Shown: positions 17,496 through 26,710 of the stretch, in pieces | Layout: each line of letters begins with the position of its first letter | Position numbering within the stretch: the first letter of the stretch is position 1 | Assembly (NCBI GenBank): GCA_964291375.2 | Contig: OZ219809.1 | Span: 1,426,001 to 1,490,000, forward strand | Length of the DNA stretch: 64,000 bases | Direction: 5' to 3' | From: 3107 sp001483205 | GTDB lineage: Bacteria > Pseudomonadota > Alphaproteobacteria > Rhodobacterales > Rhodobacteraceae | Position numbers and translations under genes: made by a program | The notes under the pieces: model-generated | Database searches by the model: none | What the model saw: the letters and a program-made list of their open reading frames with translations, nothing else | What the model was told of the DNA's origin: nothing

Positions 17496-17497
17496 GC
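17464..17497 (+). terminator. Rho-independent terminator
   Basis: An A-rich/GGGCC arm (AAAAGGGCC) and its complement GGCCCTTTT flank a short loop GCCTTTCA and are followed by TTCTTTT. It lies about 105 nt before the IalB-like start and separates that gene from the candidate small RNA. Confidence 0.8.
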
Positions 17498-17599
17498 GGG
17501 CGGCGGAAACCGGCAAAACCCGGACAAAAGATCACAAACGGGACTGACAGCCGGAATCCGACATGCTAAGCCGCCGCCGGACAACCGGAGTGAACGCCT

Positions 17600-18196
17600 A
17601 TGAACGGATTGCTGAGAACGCTTCTGCTGGTTTCGCTGGCTGTTTCGCCGCTCCCCCTTTTCGCTCAGGACGCGGCAGAGGACGGGACCGGCGAGGCGAC
17701 GGCGGGCGCGGAGCTTGATATGGGGCAAGAGGTCGGTGAAGAGGAGCTTCTGGGCGAGCTATATCTGCTCGAGACCCATGGCGATTGGGAAATCCGCTGT
17801 ATCCGCTCCGCAGAGCAGAGCGACCCCTGTCAGATGCACCAGTCCCTGACCGGCCCGGAAGGCACCGCTGTGTCGGAGTTCAGCATGTTTCCCCTGCCCG
17901 AAGAGGATGCGGCGGCCGCCGGGGCGACGATCGCCGCACCACTGATGACATTGCTGACCGAACAGCTTACCCTTTCCGTCGATGGCGGCCCGGCCAAGCG
18001 GTATGGGTTTTCATGGTGCGATACCGAAGGGTGCTATGCGCGGGTGGGGTTTACCGAGGGTGACATCAGCGCCTTCAGGTCCGGGAAGAGCGCGACCCTG
18101 ACGCTGGTGCCGGTTGTCGCGCCGGATCAGAAGATACATGTGTTGCTGTCGCTGAACGGGTTCACCTCTGCTTTTAATGCGCTGAGTGCCAGGTAA
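17600..18196 (+). CDS. invasion-associated locus B (IalB) family protein
   Basis: A 198-aa exported protein with a signal peptide at about 1-22 (LLRTLLLVSLAVSPLPLFAQ). An acidic linker follows, then the IalB-like domain starting HGDWEIRCI, with cysteines in DPCQMHQSL and SWCDTEGCYARVGF. Family members are periplasmic or outer-membrane-associated in Alphaproteobacteria and their exact role is unclear. Cysteine pairs suggest disulphides. The full length fits the family. Confidence 0.85.
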   Translation: MNGLLRTLLLVSLAVSPLPLFAQDAAEDGTGEATAGAELDMGQEVGEEELLGELYLLETHGDWEIRCIRSAEQSDPCQMHQSLTGPEGTAVSEFSMFPLPEEDAAAAGATIAAPLMTLLTEQLTLSVDGGPAKRYGFSWCDTEGCYARVGFTEGDISAFRSGKSATLTLVPVVAPDQKIHVLLSLNGFTSAFNALSAR

Positions 18197-18307
18197 GGGC
18201 CTCTGCGTGATGGCGTGGTGGCGTCGGGCGCGGTTCACGGCTAAACATCCGCCACGAAGGGGCGCAGCACGTGCCGCACGGACAACGGGCCGGGATGGAG
18301 TGCGGAA

Positions 18308-19375
18308 ATGGGTTATAGCATCGCAGAAATCGCCGGGGCACTCGGGGCAGAGGCCGCAGGCAACACCGATCTGAGGATAGAGGCGGCATCCGAACCCGCC
18401 GTGGCCGGGCCGGAAGCGCTGGCGCTGGCCATGGACCCGAAATATGCTGACGGGCTGGCCCGGGGGCAGGCCAGGGCCGCCGTTCTCTGGGCCGGGGCCG
18501 ACTGGCAGGCGCTCGGGCTGGAGGCAGCAATTTTCGTGCAACGGCCCAGATATGCGCTGTCGAAACTGACCCGGTTTCTGGACAGCGGCCATGAAATCGC
18601 CCCCGGCATTCATTCGACCGCAATCATCGACCGGGACGCGCGCATCGGCGACGGCGCGGCGCTCGGGCCGTTCGTGACCATCGGGCCGGGGGCGCGCATC
18701 GGGCCGGGGGCGCGGATTGCCGCCCATGTCTCGATTGCCGGGGATGTCAGGATCGGCGCGGATGCGCTGATCCATGCGGGTGTGCGCATCGGCGCGGGCG
18801 TGCGCATCGGCGACCGCTTTATCGCTCAGCCCGGCGCGGTCATCGGCTCTGACGGGTTTTCTTTTGTCACGCCCGAGAAATCGGGGGCAGAGCGGGCGCG
18901 CGAAACCCTCGGGGATCAGGGGGCGGTTGTCGCCCAGAGCTGGGCGAGGATTCACTCGCTCGGCGCGGTGGAAATCGGCGATGATGTCGAGATCGGGGCC
19001 AATGCCGCCATCGACCGGGGCACCATCCGCAACACCCGGATCGGTCGGGGCAGCAAGCTCGATAATCTGGTGCATGTCGGGCATAATGTGGTCATCGGCG
19101 AGGATTGCCTGTTATGTGCGCAGGTGGGGATTGCCGGGTCTGTGCGGATCGGGGATCGGGTGTTTCTGGGCGGGCAGTGCGGCGCGAAGGACAATATCAG
19201 GATCGGCGATGATGTGGTGGCCGGGGGCGCGACGAAGATTTTCACCAACACCCCGGCGGGGCGGGTTTTGCTGGGGTCGCCGGCGGTGAAGATGGACGAG
19301 CATATCCGGATGCAGAAGGCCCTGCGCCGCCTGCCCCGGTTGCTGCGCAGGTTTGCGGATAAAACCTCTGCATAA
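18308..19375 (+). CDS. lpxD: UDP-3-O-(3-hydroxyacyl)glucosamine N-acyltransferase
   Basis: A 355-aa left-handed beta-helix acyltransferase for the third step of lipid A synthesis. The N-terminal LpxD domain (about 1-95) precedes hexapeptide repeats such as ARIGDGAALGPFVTIGPGARIG. The catalytic histidine is in LVHVGHNVVIGEDCLLCAQ. It is not linked to bamA/fabZ/lpxA here. The last codons (ADKTSA and stop) lie in a repeat-element end: AAACCTCTGCATAA supplies the TAA stop. Confidence 0.96.
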   Translation: MGYSIAEIAGALGAEAAGNTDLRIEAASEPAVAGPEALALAMDPKYADGLARGQARAAVLWAGADWQALGLEAAIFVQRPRYALSKLTRFLDSGHEIAPGIHSTAIIDRDARIGDGAALGPFVTIGPGARIGPGARIAAHVSIAGDVRIGADALIHAGVRIGAGVRIGDRFIAQPGAVIGSDGFSFVTPEKSGAERARETLGDQGAVVAQSWARIHSLGAVEIGDDVEIGANAAIDRGTIRNTRIGRGSKLDNLVHVGHNVVIGEDCLLCAQVGIAGSVRIGDRVFLGGQCGAKDNIRIGDDVVAGGATKIFTNTPAGRVLLGSPAVKMDEHIRMQKALRRLPRLLRRFADKTSA

Positions 19376-19425
19376 CGGCGCACCGGTGGCCAATCCGTTC
19401 TGTCCGGCGGAGCGCCGGGCCCCGC
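19358..19425. repeat. repeat-element end overlapping the lpxD stop codon
   Basis: AAACCTCTGCATAACGGCGC followed by CACCGGTGGCCAATCCGTTC matches the left end of the dispersed family (ACCTCTGCATAATGGCGC and GGCCAAC). The element's TGCATAA provides the last sense codon and the TAA of lpxD. Confidence 0.7.
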
Positions 19426-19495
19426 CAGCCGTCATTGTGTTTTGACCCCGCCCGCCTCTGCACCTATATTAGCCGTCAGGCAAAAGAGGCACCCC

Positions 19496-22078
19496 TTGAT
19501 CCGGCTCACCCTGTCCTTTCTCGGCGCGATCTTCACCATGGCGACGCTCGGGATCATCACCGCCGCCGCCGGTCTCGGCGCGGTGTTCATGGCCTATGGG
19601 CGCGACCTGCCCAACCACCGGCAACTGGCGCAATACACCCCCGCCACCATCAGCCGCATCTATTCCGGCGAAGGCCGCATCATCGACGAATTCGCGCAGG
19701 AAAGGCGGCTGTTCGCGGAAGCGGACGACATCCCTGCGCTGATCAAGCAGGCGTTCATCTCTGCCGAGGACAAGAACTTCTACAGCCACCCCGGGTTTGA
19801 CGCCCGCGGCATCGCGGCAGCGGCATTCGAGGCCGTGCGCTCCCGCGGGGCCAATGTGCGCGGGGCCTCGACCATCACCCAGCAAGTGATGAAGAACTTC
19901 CTTCTGGGCGGCGAGCGGCGGATAGAGCGCAAGATCAAAGAGATCATCCTCGCCACCCGCATCGAGAAAACCCTGACCAAGGACCGGATTCTGGAGCTCT
20001 ATCTGAACGAAATATACCTGGGCGCAAATTCCTATGGCGTCGCCGCCGCGGCCCAAACCTATTTCAACAAGACCCTTGCCGAACTGTCGCCGAGCGAAGC
20101 GGCTTATCTGGCGGCCCTGCCCAAGAAGCCTGCCGAACTGCACCCCGCGCGCGATTACGACGACGCGGTGGCGCGCCGCAACTATGTGCTGCTGGAGATG
20201 CGCCAGAACGGTTATCTGAGCGATGAGGCCTACGGGCAGGCGCGGGCAGAGCCGCTGCGCAGTGTGCAGCGCGGCGATTATCCGGCCTTCAGAACCGCCC
20301 TGCCGCCCCGCGACTATTTCACCGATGAGATTCGCCGGCAGTTGAGCCGGGATTTCGGGGCGGAGGATTTCTTTACCGCCGGCTATTCGGTGCGGGCGAC
20401 GGTGGATGAGGAACTGCAACCGGTCGCCGCCGTTGCCCTTCAGCACGCGCTGGAGGCCTATGACCGCGCCCGAGGGGTTTGGCGTGGCGCGGGTGTGCGT
20501 TTGCCGCAAGAGGTGCTGGGGCGCGAAGACGACTGGCGCGCGGCTCTGGCAGAGGTCGAAATATCGCGGGATATTCACCTGGACGGTGGCTGGCATCCGG
20601 CGGTGGTGCTTGAGGTTGGCAACACCCATGCCCGCATCGGCATTGAGGGCGTGGCGGATGATGAGGACGGCCACTGGATCCCGCCCGAGGATGTCACCTG
20701 GGCGCGGCGCTTGCGCGAAGACGGCTCTAGGGAGCCGAAGGCAGAGGCAGCGGGTGATCTGTTGTCGGTCGGCGATGTGGTGCATGTGCGCGCCGTCACC
20801 GGTGAGGGCGAGGATGACGGGGCCTTTCTGCGCTGGTCCCTGCGGCAGGTGCCCGAAGTTCAGGGCGGGTTTGTCGCCATGGATGTGCATACGGGCCGGG
20901 TGCTGGCGATGCAGGGGGGGTTTTCCTATCAGCATTCGGTGTTCAACCGGGCAACCCAGGCCGACCGGCAACCCGGTTCCGCGTTCAAACCGCTGGTCTA
21001 TGCGGCGGCTTTCGCTCTGGACAGCCGCCGTTTCCATCCCGCCGCCCCCGGCATCGACGCGCCGATTGAGATTGACACCGGCGCAGAAGACCTCTGGCGG
21101 CCTCGGAACGCCTCGAACAAATTCTACGGGCTGGTGCCGCTGCGGACAGGGATTGAGCGTTCCCGCAATCTGATGACGGTGCGGCTGGCGCAGCAGGCTG
21201 GCATGGAGATCATCGCCGAATATGCAGAGCGCTTCGGCGTCTATGACCGGATGAATGCGTTTCTGTCGAATGCGCTCGGGGCGCAGGAAACGACGCTCTA
21301 CCGGATGGTGTCGGCCTATGCGATGTTCGCCAATGGCGGGCGTCGGATCGAACCGTCGCTGGTAGACCGGGTGCAAAACCGTTGGGGAGAGACCATCTAT
21401 CGCCATGACCGGCGTAACTGTCTGGATTGCGCCACCGACCGGATCGACGAAGGTTTCGGGCCGCGCATCCTGTCCGACCGGGAGCAGGTGATTGACGCGA
21501 TAACCGCCTATCAGTTGACATCGATGATGCAGGGGGTGGTGCAGCGGGGCACGGCGGCGGGGCGGGTGACGCTGGAGGTGCCGGTGGCGGGCAAGACCGG
21601 CACCACCAATGACGCCAAGGATGTGTGGTTCATCGGTTTTACGTCGAACATCGTGGCGGGATGCTATATCGGGTTTGATCGCCCCAAAACCCTGGGCGAT
21701 AACGTCTATGGCGGCAACACCTGCGGACCGGTCTTCAACCGCTTCATGCAGGAGGCAACGGCGAAATACGGCGGCGGGCCTTTTGAGATTCCGGCAGGCG
21801 GCCAGTTCATCCCGTTCGACCGGACCAGTGGCGCGCGGCTGCCGGATGGCACCACCGGCGAGCATGTGGTCGCGGAATATTACCGCGAGGGCGAGGAACC
21901 CAGCTTTGACGTTATTGACGGCGGTTTTGCGATGGGGGCAAACCTGCCGCTGTTCGCGCCGGGGGACGGCGACGACTACGGGCAAGAGGACCGGGCGGTG
22001 ACGACGGTGACCGGGGAAACCGTCAGCGTGGGCGAGCGCGCAAGCACCGAATCGCTGTCTTCCGGCGGGCTATACTGA
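19496..22078 (+). CDS. mrcA: penicillin-binding protein 1A (class A)
   Basis: A bifunctional peptidoglycan glycosyltransferase/transpeptidase of about 860 aa. A membrane anchor is near residues 1-35. The GT51 domain has EDKNFYSHPGFD, GASTITQQVMKN and RKIKEIILATRIE; an OB-like insert follows. The transpeptidase has GSAFKP (SxxK), RSRN (SxN) and GKTGTTND (KTG). I favour TTG at 19496: AGAGG lies just upstream with a 6-nt gap, and homologues start near the anchor. A longer frame starts at 19442. The convergent OmpA-like gene ends 8 bp away. Confidence 0.95.
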   Translation: MIRLTLSFLGAIFTMATLGIITAAAGLGAVFMAYGRDLPNHRQLAQYTPATISRIYSGEGRIIDEFAQERRLFAEADDIPALIKQAFISAEDKNFYSHPGFDARGIAAAAFEAVRSRGANVRGASTITQQVMKNFLLGGERRIERKIKEIILATRIEKTLTKDRILELYLNEIYLGANSYGVAAAAQTYFNKTLAELSPSEAAYLAALPKKPAELHPARDYDDAVARRNYVLLEMRQNGYLSDEAYGQARAEPLRSVQRGDYPAFRTALPPRDYFTDEIRRQLSRDFGAEDFFTAGYSVRATVDEELQPVAAVALQHALEAYDRARGVWRGAGVRLPQEVLGREDDWRAALAEVEISRDIHLDGGWHPAVVLEVGNTHARIGIEGVADDEDGHWIPPEDVTWARRLREDGSREPKAEAAGDLLSVGDVVHVRAVTGEGEDDGAFLRWSLRQVPEVQGGFVAMDVHTGRVLAMQGGFSYQHSVFNRATQADRQPGSAFKPLVYAAAFALDSRRFHPAAPGIDAPIEIDTGAEDLWRPRNASNKFYGLVPLRTGIERSRNLMTVRLAQQAGMEIIAEYAERFGVYDRMNAFLSNALGAQETTLYRMVSAYAMFANGGRRIEPSLVDRVQNRWGETIYRHDRRNCLDCATDRIDEGFGPRILSDREQVIDAITAYQLTSMMQGVVQRGTAAGRVTLEVPVAGKTGTTNDAKDVWFIGFTSNIVAGCYIGFDRPKTLGDNVYGGNTCGPVFNRFMQEATAKYGGGPFEIPAGGQFIPFDRTSGARLPDGTTGEHVVAEYYREGEEPSFDVIDGGFAMGANLPLFAPGDGDDYGQEDRAVTTVTGETVSVGERASTESLSSGGLY

Positions 22079-22086
22079 GGCCTTTG

Positions 22087-23049
22087 TCACTCGCTCAGGG
22101 TCAGGATCGCCTCCACCCTGCGGTTCATCGCCCGCCCCTCATCGGTCAGGTTCGAGGCGCGCGGCGACAGATAGCCCATGCCTTCAGCCCTCAGTTGCGC
22201 AGGCGGAACCCCATGCCGGGCGACCAGCCGCTCCATCACCGCCACCGCCCGCTGTTTCGACAGGGCGATATTGCCGTCAAGCGCCCCTTCCGCATCCGTA
22301 TGCCCGACCAGAATGATCTCATGCTCCGGGTTGGCGTGCAGATACTCCGCCAGAGCGCGCAGAGACCCGAAATCATCGCCATCAAGCACCGACGATCCGG
22401 TGGCAAAGGACAAATCCTCCAGCACCACGAGACCGGCGGCCTCAAACGCCGCCGCCACCCCGTCGGGCGTTTCATTGGCCATGATCCCCGGCTCCGGCGA
22501 CGGGGGCGCAGGCGGCAACCCGGCCTGCTCATGTGATCCCGGCGAGACGTGAATGACCTGCACAAACCCGTCCCGGGCCGAGCGGCTGATAACAAGGCTC
22601 AACGCCTCCGCCGCATCGCCCGCGCCCGCCTCTGCCGACAGAAAGCGGAAATCCCCCAGATCAACGTGCATCTCCGGCTCGGGCGCGACCCTGATGCCGA
22701 AACGGAAATCGAAACCGCCGCAGGCCACATCCGCGCATTCAAACACGGTTTCATAGCCCAGGGCGTCAAGCTGGTCGCGCAAAAGCGCCAGTATCTGAAG
22801 CGTGGTCATGCCGGTTGCGGGCAATCGCCATATGCTTTGGGTGACGGTGCCCTCGACATGCCGGGTCTCAATCCGGCCATCCCGCCACGGCCCCAGCGGC
22901 AGGTCATAGCTGCCATGGGGTTCGATCCGCTCCGCCACGCTAAGGGCCATGTCCGGCTTTTCCGGCAAGGCCGCCTGCCCGACGGCGGGCAGGATCATGG
23001 CCAGAATAGCCGCAAAACCCGTTTTCAGTCTGATCACCATTGCGCGCAT
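22087..23049 (-). CDS. OmpA family C-terminal domain protein
   Basis: About 320 aa with a signal peptide (RLKTGFAAILAMILPAVGQA). A middle domain of unknown function precedes a C-terminal OmpA-like peptidoglycan-binding domain with ATGSSVLDGDDFGSLRALA, ILVGHTDAEGALDGNIALS and the final NRRVEAILT. It is probably periplasmic, bound to peptidoglycan. The frame is open to 23205, but the signal peptide sets the start at 23049 (or ATG 23040). GGAG is close to both. Confidence 0.88.
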   Translation of the reverse strand: MRAMVIRLKTGFAAILAMILPAVGQAALPEKPDMALSVAERIEPHGSYDLPLGPWRDGRIETRHVEGTVTQSIWRLPATGMTTLQILALLRDQLDALGYETVFECADVACGGFDFRFGIRVAPEPEMHVDLGDFRFLSAEAGAGDAAEALSLVISRSARDGFVQVIHVSPGSHEQAGLPPAPPSPEPGIMANETPDGVAAAFEAAGLVVLEDLSFATGSSVLDGDDFGSLRALAEYLHANPEHEIILVGHTDAEGALDGNIALSKQRAVAVMERLVARHGVPPAQLRAEGMGYLSPRASNLTDEGRAMNRRVEAILTLSE

Positions 23050-23205
23050 TGCTCCATGTTCCGGCTGCACGGAAAGGGCCGCAAACGAAACGCCGACCCC
23101 TGTTCGCCCCGGCCCTGAAAGCTGAACAGACTGCACCCCGGCCCCTCGCGCCAAGGATATATCAAACCGGCGCTTCAGCCAAGGGCGGGACGGGTTGATC
23201 ATCAA

Positions 23206-23331
23206 TGCGCCGTTATTCAGAGGTCACCCCCGCAGGCGATATAGCCAACCGACAGAATTTGGGCCTTAAGCCCCGGCCCTGATCCCGCCCGACCGCAAGA
23301 TCGGGCCGCACCTGTGATCAATTTTACATCG
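23206..23331. repeat. degenerate repeat remnants
   Basis: GCCGTTATTCAGAGGTCAC near 23210 is a decayed element end. GCCCCGGCCCTGATCCCGCC with GACCGCAAGATCGGGCC near 23272-23306 is the module found at 11358 and 32119. No gene is seen. Confidence 0.6.
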
Positions 23332-24381
23332 TCACGCCATATGCCCGCAAACCGGGCACCCCTGCCTGCGCTTCACCCTGAAACTCCGGGTCTGCCCATA
23401 GAGCGCGTCATAAATCAGCATCGTGCCAAGCATCGGCGCACCCGCGCCCGCGATCACCTTGACCGCCTCGACCGCCATCATGGTTCCGATCACACCGGGC
23501 AGGGGGCCGAGCACCCCGGCCTCGGCGCAGGCAGGGGTCAGATGCGGGGCCGCCGCCTCGGGAAAGGCGCACTGATAACAGGGTCCGCCCCGCGCCGGAT
23601 CAAAGACGCTGATCTGGCCTTCCCACTGGCTGAGCGCGCCGGACACCAGCGGCACCCCCGCCGCCACACATGCCCGGTTGACCAGATACCGGGTGTCGGC
23701 ATTATCGGTCCCGTCGAGCACCAGGTCATACCCGGCGATCAGTTCCTGCGCGTCCGGTTCGCTCAGGCGGCGATGATAGGGGCGCACCACCACATTCGGG
23801 TTCTGCGCCCCCATAGCACGGGCGGCGGAAAAGACCTTGGGGGTTCCGATGTCCTGATCCCGGTGGATCACCTGTCTTTGCAGGTTGGCAATGTCCACCT
23901 TATCGGCGTCGATCACCCCCACCACGCCAACGCCTGCCGCCGCCAGATAGAGCAGCGCCGGGGAGCCAAGGCCGCCCGCCCCCACCACCAGAACCTGTGC
24001 CTGTTTCAGTTTCCGCTGCCCCGGCCCGCCGAGTTCCCGCAGAACGATATGGCGGGCATAGCGTTGCAGCTCGGCCCCGGAAAACGCGCCCGGCCCCGCC
24101 TGCACAGGGGCTTTGCTTTTATGGCGCGCCTTCAGAGCACTCAAGGCCCGGCTGTAAAGCCAGATCAGCACCACCGCACCGCCCGCCACCAGCCACTCGC
24201 CGGGCGTCCCGCCGATACCGGTGCGCAGGGCGTTGCCTTCCGGCAGGACCAACAGTGCCACCAGAATACCCCCATAGAGCGCCCCGATCATCGCAAAGCG
24301 GGCGCGATACGGTGCCCCGGCCAGGACACCCGCCCCCCACAGCACTGCGGCAAGGATGACGAACAGACCCATCAGCCACAC
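23332..24381 (-). CDS. moeB: MoeB/ThiF-type adenylyltransferase with N-terminal membrane region
   Basis: A 349-aa protein. Residues about 1-80 contain three hydrophobic segments. The E1-like adenylyltransferase domain follows, with LVVGAGGLGSPALLYLAAAG (nucleotide binding), the Arg-containing NLQRQVIHRDQDIGTPK, DGTDNADTRYLVN and zinc-binding cysteines in CYQC and CPVC. Such enzymes adenylate the C-terminal Gly-Gly of MoaD or ThiS. The membrane extension is unlike Escherichia coli MoeB but is seen in Rhodobacteraceae homologues. It overlaps the dut 3' end by 10 nt, so the two are probably co-transcribed. Confidence 0.9.
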   Translation of the reverse strand: MWLMGLFVILAAVLWGAGVLAGAPYRARFAMIGALYGGILVALLVLPEGNALRTGIGGTPGEWLVAGGAVVLIWLYSRALSALKARHKSKAPVQAGPGAFSGAELQRYARHIVLRELGGPGQRKLKQAQVLVVGAGGLGSPALLYLAAAGVGVVGVIDADKVDIANLQRQVIHRDQDIGTPKVFSAARAMGAQNPNVVVRPYHRRLSEPDAQELIAGYDLVLDGTDNADTRYLVNRACVAAGVPLVSGALSQWEGQISVFDPARGGPCYQCAFPEAAAPHLTPACAEAGVLGPLPGVIGTMMAVEAVKVIAGAGAPMLGTMLIYDALYGQTRSFRVKRRQGCPVCGHMA

Positions 24382-24830
24382 CCGGTCGAGCCGAAACCAC
24401 CGGCACCGCGCCGGGACGTGCCAAGCGCCGCGACACCCCCGAACCTGACCCGCGTCACCGGGGCGACGACCATCTGCGCGATCCTGTCGCCATGGCGGAC
24501 CGTGAACGGCGCATCCCCCGCATTCAGCAGGATCACCCCGAGCGGGCCACGATAATCACTGTCGATCGTGCCGGGGCTGTTGGCGAGCGTCACCCCGTGG
24601 CGGAGCGCCAGCCCCGAACGCGGACGCACCTGCGCCTCATGGCCGTCGGGGATGTGCAGCCGCAGCCCGGTCGGGATCAGCGCCCGCGCGCCGGGGGCGA
24701 GGATAACGCCCTGCGCCCGGCGTTCGGGTTCAAAATTTGCCCGCAGGTCCGCGCCCGCCGCCCCCGGCGTTGCGTAGGCGGGCAGAGGAATGTCCGGGTC
24801 GCTGGCCGCGTCCCTGAGCACCTTGACCAT
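24372..24830 (-). CDS. dut: deoxyuridine 5'-triphosphate nucleotidohydrolase
   Basis: A trimeric dUTPase hydrolysing dUTP to dUMP and PPi. Motifs in order: AGADLRA, PRSGLA, NSPGTIDSDYRGPLGVIL, HGDRIAQMV, and the C-terminal GTSRRGAGGFGSTG. The start MVKVLRDA at 24830 gives 152 aa, the usual size. Upstream in-frame ATGs (24842, 24875) arise from a short tandem duplication (GATGGACAGGCCGA repeated), so they are less likely. Confidence 0.94.
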   Translation of the reverse strand: MVKVLRDAASDPDIPLPAYATPGAAGADLRANFEPERRAQGVILAPGARALIPTGLRLHIPDGHEAQVRPRSGLALRHGVTLANSPGTIDSDYRGPLGVILLNAGDAPFTVRHGDRIAQMVVAPVTRVRFGGVAALGTSRRGAGGFGSTGCG

Positions 24831-24875
24831 CGGCCTGTCCATCGCGCTGTTCCTTTTGTCCGTCGGCCTGTCCAT

Positions 24876-25471
24876 CGTGCTGTTTCCTTCTGGTCCTTGT
24901 GGCCCCGGTGGGACATGGACACGCCCGTCTTTCCGGGGGGCCTCGGGGGGCTGTCACCCGGCCCGTGCCATCCTCGCCGTCAGGGATTTTCCGGCCCCGG
25001 CCCGCTGGCGTCAAGGCCTGTATCATTGGTGGAAAGGTGGCGGATAGCGGCAATCCGCACCGCCATCAGCGCCCGCACACCGGATGAAGGCCCCTGCATA
25101 AGGGTCTATCGCCCCCCAAATGCCCCGCCCGGCGGCACGCCGGGCAGCGCCTGCCTGCCCCCCGGCAGGCGCTTTGAATGCCTCAACCTGTTGCAGCATA
25201 TGGGCTTTATGGCAAGACCATCGCCAATGTAGACTTTCAAGAAAAGCGCCCGCCCAGGCAGGCGGCTGCCCGGCTAAGCCATTATGCAGAGGTCTTTTCC
25301 AAACCCCGGCCCTGTTCCCGCCCGGTCGCAAGACCGGGCCGGACGCGGGTTTTCGGGCTGTTCGCGCACCCATCCCGACAAGGCCCATGCCACTTGCGCC
25401 ATGACAATATGCAGAGGTCTTGCACACTGGCTTGGGCCGGACTGGACGGGCCGCCCGGCTTGACTCAGCCA
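24876..25471. repeat. intergenic region with 210-bp composite repeat element
   Basis: This 596-bp gap has no supported gene. A composite element spans about 25086-25298. Its left end is CCCCTGCATAAG, its right end is ATTATGCAGAGGTCTTTT, and its interior contains CGCCTGCCTGCCCCCCGG and GCGCCCGCCCAGGCAGGCGG. A second right end, AATATGCAGAGGTCTTG, is near 25408, with the GGTCGCAAGACCGGGCC module between. The first 200 bp past dut show nothing I recognise. Confidence 0.8.
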
Positions 25472-26692
25472 TCACCCGGAAGTCTCAGAGGGGCCATCTC
25501 CCACAAGCGCCGCCGCCATCCGCCCGGCCAGCTTTCGCGCCACCCGGTCCTTGGTCATCCGCGGCCAGTCCTCAGCCCCCGCATCGGTGATCAGCGTCAC
25601 CGCGTTCTCTTCCCCGCCCAGAATACCCGTCTCCGGGCTGACATCATTGGCGACGATCCAGTCGCACCCCTTGCGGGCGCGCTTGGCAATGGCATTGGCC
25701 CGCACATCACCGGTTTCCGCCGCAAACCCGACGACCAGCGCCGGACGCCCCGCGCCCCTTCCCGCCACAGCAGCAAGAATATCCGGGTTTTCGGTCAGGC
25801 GCAGGTCAGGGGGGCCGCCGCCTCCCTTTTTGATCTTGGCCGCCGCCACATCCGCCACCCGCCAGTCGGCAACCGCGGCGGCAAAGACGGCGGCATCGGC
25901 GGGCAGGGCGGCCTCGACCGCCTCCAGCATCTGCCGGGCGGTGCGCACCCGGATCACCCGCACACCGGCGGGGGGCGCGCGCTCTGTCGGCCCGGTGACA
26001 AAGCTGACCTCTGCCCCCAGCCCGGCCAACGCTGCGGCAATCGCCGCCCCCTGCGCGCCCGAAGAGCGGTTGGCGATGTAGCGCACCGGGTCGATGGGTT
26101 CCTGCGTCGGGCCGGATGTAACCACCACATGCCTGCCCGCCAGCGGCCCGGCCCCAAACGCCGCACTGATCGCCGCCACAATCGCCGCCGGTTCCGCCAT
26201 CCGGCCCGGCCCGTATTCGCCGCACGCCATGTCGCCCTCGTCAGGGCCGACGAATGCCACCCCGTCACCGGCCAGTGTCAGCCGGTTGCGCCGGGTCGCC
26301 GGATGTTGCCACATGCGCACGTTCATGGCAGGCGCGACCAGCACCGGCGTATCGGTCGCCAGCAGCAGGGCCGAGGCGAGATCATCCGCCCGCCCCCCTG
26401 CCATCCGGGCCATCAGATCGGCGGTCGCCGGGGCCACGACGATCAGATCGGCAGAGCGTGACAGCTCAATATGCCCCATCTCTGCTTCATCGGTCAGGTC
26501 AAAGAGGTGCCGGTAGACCTTGTTCGCCGCCAGTGCAGAGGCGGAAAGCGGGGTCACGAACTGCTCGGCGGCTTCGGTCAGAACCGGTGTCACATATGCG
26601 CCGCGCTCGCGTAGCCTGCGGATCAGGTCGAGCGCCTTGAACGCCGCGATCCCGCCGCCGATGATCAGCAGGATACGTTTTCCCGTCAGCAT
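25472..26692 (-). CDS. coaBC: bifunctional phosphopantothenoylcysteine decarboxylase / phosphopantothenate-cysteine ligase
   Basis: About 406 aa; makes 4'-phosphopantetheine in CoA synthesis. The N-terminal flavoprotein CoaC domain has LLIIGGGIAAFKALDLIRRL, the conserved VAPAMNVRMW and the Cys in GDMACGEYGPGRM. The CoaB domain starts at VVTSGPTQEPIDPVRYIANRS. The start at ATG 26692 is chosen because AAGGGGGG lies 5 nt upstream; a GTG at 26710 would add six residues. Confidence 0.96.
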   Translation of the reverse strand: MLTGKRILLIIGGGIAAFKALDLIRRLRERGAYVTPVLTEAAEQFVTPLSASALAANKVYRHLFDLTDEAEMGHIELSRSADLIVVAPATADLMARMAGGRADDLASALLLATDTPVLVAPAMNVRMWQHPATRRNRLTLAGDGVAFVGPDEGDMACGEYGPGRMAEPAAIVAAISAAFGAGPLAGRHVVVTSGPTQEPIDPVRYIANRSSGAQGAAIAAALAGLGAEVSFVTGPTERAPPAGVRVIRVRTARQMLEAVEAALPADAAVFAAAVADWRVADVAAAKIKKGGGGPPDLRLTENPDILAAVAGRGAGRPALVVGFAAETGDVRANAIAKRARKGCDWIVANDVSPETGILGGEENAVTLITDAGAEDWPRMTKDRVARKLAGRMAAALVGDGPSETSG

Positions 26693-26710
26693 CTGCACCC
26701 CCCTTGGCAC

